Source: Streptococcus xiaochunlingii | GTDB lineage: Bacteria; Bacillota; Bacilli; Lactobacillales; Streptococcaceae | Reading direction: 5' to 3' | Assembly: GCF_006385805.1 (NCBI RefSeq) | Contig: NZ_VFSG01000001.1 | Location: forward strand, 1,054,001 to 1,118,000 | DNA: 64,000 nt | Part shown: positions 63,279 through 64,000 of the stretch, in pieces | How positions within the stretch are numbered: position 1 is the stretch's first letter | Layout: every line of letters begins with the position of its first letter | Notes under the pieces: generated by a model | The model's input: only the letters and a program-made list of their open reading frames with translations | Database searches by the model: none | Told to the model about the DNA's origin: nothing | Program-made: the position numbers and the translations under genes

Positions 63279-64000
63279 TCTCAGTGTAATGGTCAAGATA
63301 AACCAATCTGCCTCTGTTGCCAGTTGCAAGTCGCCCCCTAAGATCTCTACAAAATTTTGAATGATATAGAGACCCAAGCCAGATGATTCTTCTGTATCCG
63401 ATAGATTTTCTGAGTAGAAGCGACTAGCCAACTGGTCTAAGTGCTGGATCGGTTGTTGCACAATATTGCGTAGCTCGACCCGAATCGTGTCCTCATCCGA
63501 CATCAAGGTCAAGCGGGCCTGATCCTTCCCATGCTTGAGGACATTGCTGAGCATATTTTGCAAGAGGCGCTCCCAGAGCTCCGGATCCGTAGCATAATGA
63601 AGATGCTCCTCCATCTCCACTTCTAAGGCAATCCCCGCCTCAGACAAGCTATCATAATACTGGAACAACTGCTGGGTCAGGACTTGGCTGAGATTAACGT
63701 CTGTAAGCCGAGGCTGAATAGCTCCCTCCATCAAGCGTCTGTATTCCAAGAGAGATTCCAGGCGTTTTGAGACGACTTGAAGATTGAAAGCAATTTTCTT
63801 CAGCTTTTCCTCTTCCTGCGTCCCACCCTTGATGATTTGTTGGGTATAGCCCGATGCAATGGTCAAAGGCGTCCGGATATCATGAGCAATATTACTGATG
63901 GCCATATCCAAGGTCTTTTTCTCTTGAAAGGCAATCCGATTGGTCCGCTCGATTTGATCAAAGAGATCACTGACCTGCTTGGTCAAGGCGACCATTTCTT
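63267..64000 (-). CDS. Sensor histidine kinase, C-terminal part
   Basis: About 244 codons; the N-terminal sensor lies beyond the right edge. HisKA phosphoacceptor in AHDIRTPLTIASGYTQQI, N-box LLQNMLSNVLKHG, G-box SGLGLYIIQNFVEILGG. Ends LTITLRKKA. Its 3' end is shared with the terminator of the ABC exporter, which runs towards it. Such kinase-next-to-BcrAB layouts are common in peptide-resistance systems; a regulator gene should lie to the right. Confidence 0.88.
   Translation of the reverse strand, partial: EMVALTKQVSDLFDQIERTNRIAFQEKKTLDMAISNIAHDIRTPLTIASGYTQQIIKGGTQEEEKLKKIAFNLQVVSKRLESLLEYRRLMEGAIQPRLTDVNLSQVLTQQLFQYYDSLSEAGIALEVEMEEHLHYATDPELWERLLQNMLSNVLKHGKDQARLTLMSDEDTIRVELRNIVQQPIQHLDQLASRFYSENLSDTEESSGLGLYIIQNFVEILGGDLQLATEADWFILTITLRKKA

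Overview
The window reads as a chromosomal core segment of a low-GC Firmicute, almost certainly an oral Streptococcus of the mitis/sanguinis type. The evidence is the streptococcal gene neighbourhoods (yqeG-yqeH-yhbY-nadD-yqeK; gatCAB; codY next to a PncA-like hydrolase; secA-aroG-acpS-alr-recG; scrK-scrA / scrB-scrR; nusB-asp23-efp-pepP-uvrA; rpsF-ssb-rpsR), proteins that align from memory with pneumococcal and S. mutans relatives, and AGGAGG-type ribosome sites. Species is not determined. No prophage, insertion sequence, CRISPR array, rRNA or tRNA was seen.

Layout. 1-3681 (minus): ribosome-assembly and NAD cluster, interrupted between yqeH and yhbY by a 153-base highly structured element. 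3853-7033: a VTT-domain membrane protein, an EamA exporter, a BdhA-type butanediol dehydrogenase and a small membrane protein. 7134-10344: gatCAB amidotransferase. 10481-13238: PncA-like hydrolase, CodY and an AlaT-like aminotransferase. 13451-16384: universal stress protein, a HAD phosphatase with a MazG-like tail, asparaginase. 16743-23990: recG, alr, acpS, DAHP synthase, secA. 24292-30632: KimA-type potassium importer, TipAL-type MerR regulator, ManA, QueG, PAP2 phosphatase, deformylase paralogue. 30740-36506: complete sucrose regulon (scrK, scrA, scrB, scrR) with four recognisable ScrR-type operators. 36755-42137: nusB, asp23, efp, pepP, uvrA. 42259-45706: CorA transporter, DUF1129 protein, GNAT, ribosomal S18/SSB/S6 operon. 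45984-48322: overlapping glycosyltransferase-GtrA / phosphodiester glycosidase / membrane protein operon. 48431-58735: phosphoketolase, an orphan membrane protein, a hutI remnant, metF-metE, dexB, an acyltransferase. 58856-64000: pabBC, alpha/beta hydrolase, a two-gene ABC exporter and a truncated histidine kinase.

The least conventional content lies between genes. A roughly 180-base repeat occurs three times (16554-16733, 26330-26505 inverted, 36506-36690), with three predicted hairpins and a terminator-like end. A fourth element (61206-61434) keeps the same end modules but carries a BOX-like centre. Short solo versions of the terminal hairpin occur near 18780 and 26162. The unrelated element at 1829-1981 folds into three perfect hairpins inside a two-part closing stem.

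Functionally the genes cover translation quality (GatCAB, EF-P, QueG, S6/S18, YqeH, YhbY), DNA repair (RecG, UvrA, SSB), sugar catabolism (sucrose PTS, DexB, phosphoketolase, butanediol), nutrient-controlled gene expression (CodY with a near-perfect self-operator) and methionine and folate synthesis. I see no convincing new defence or mobile system; the best leads are the structured repeats and the 45984-48322 glycan-type operon.
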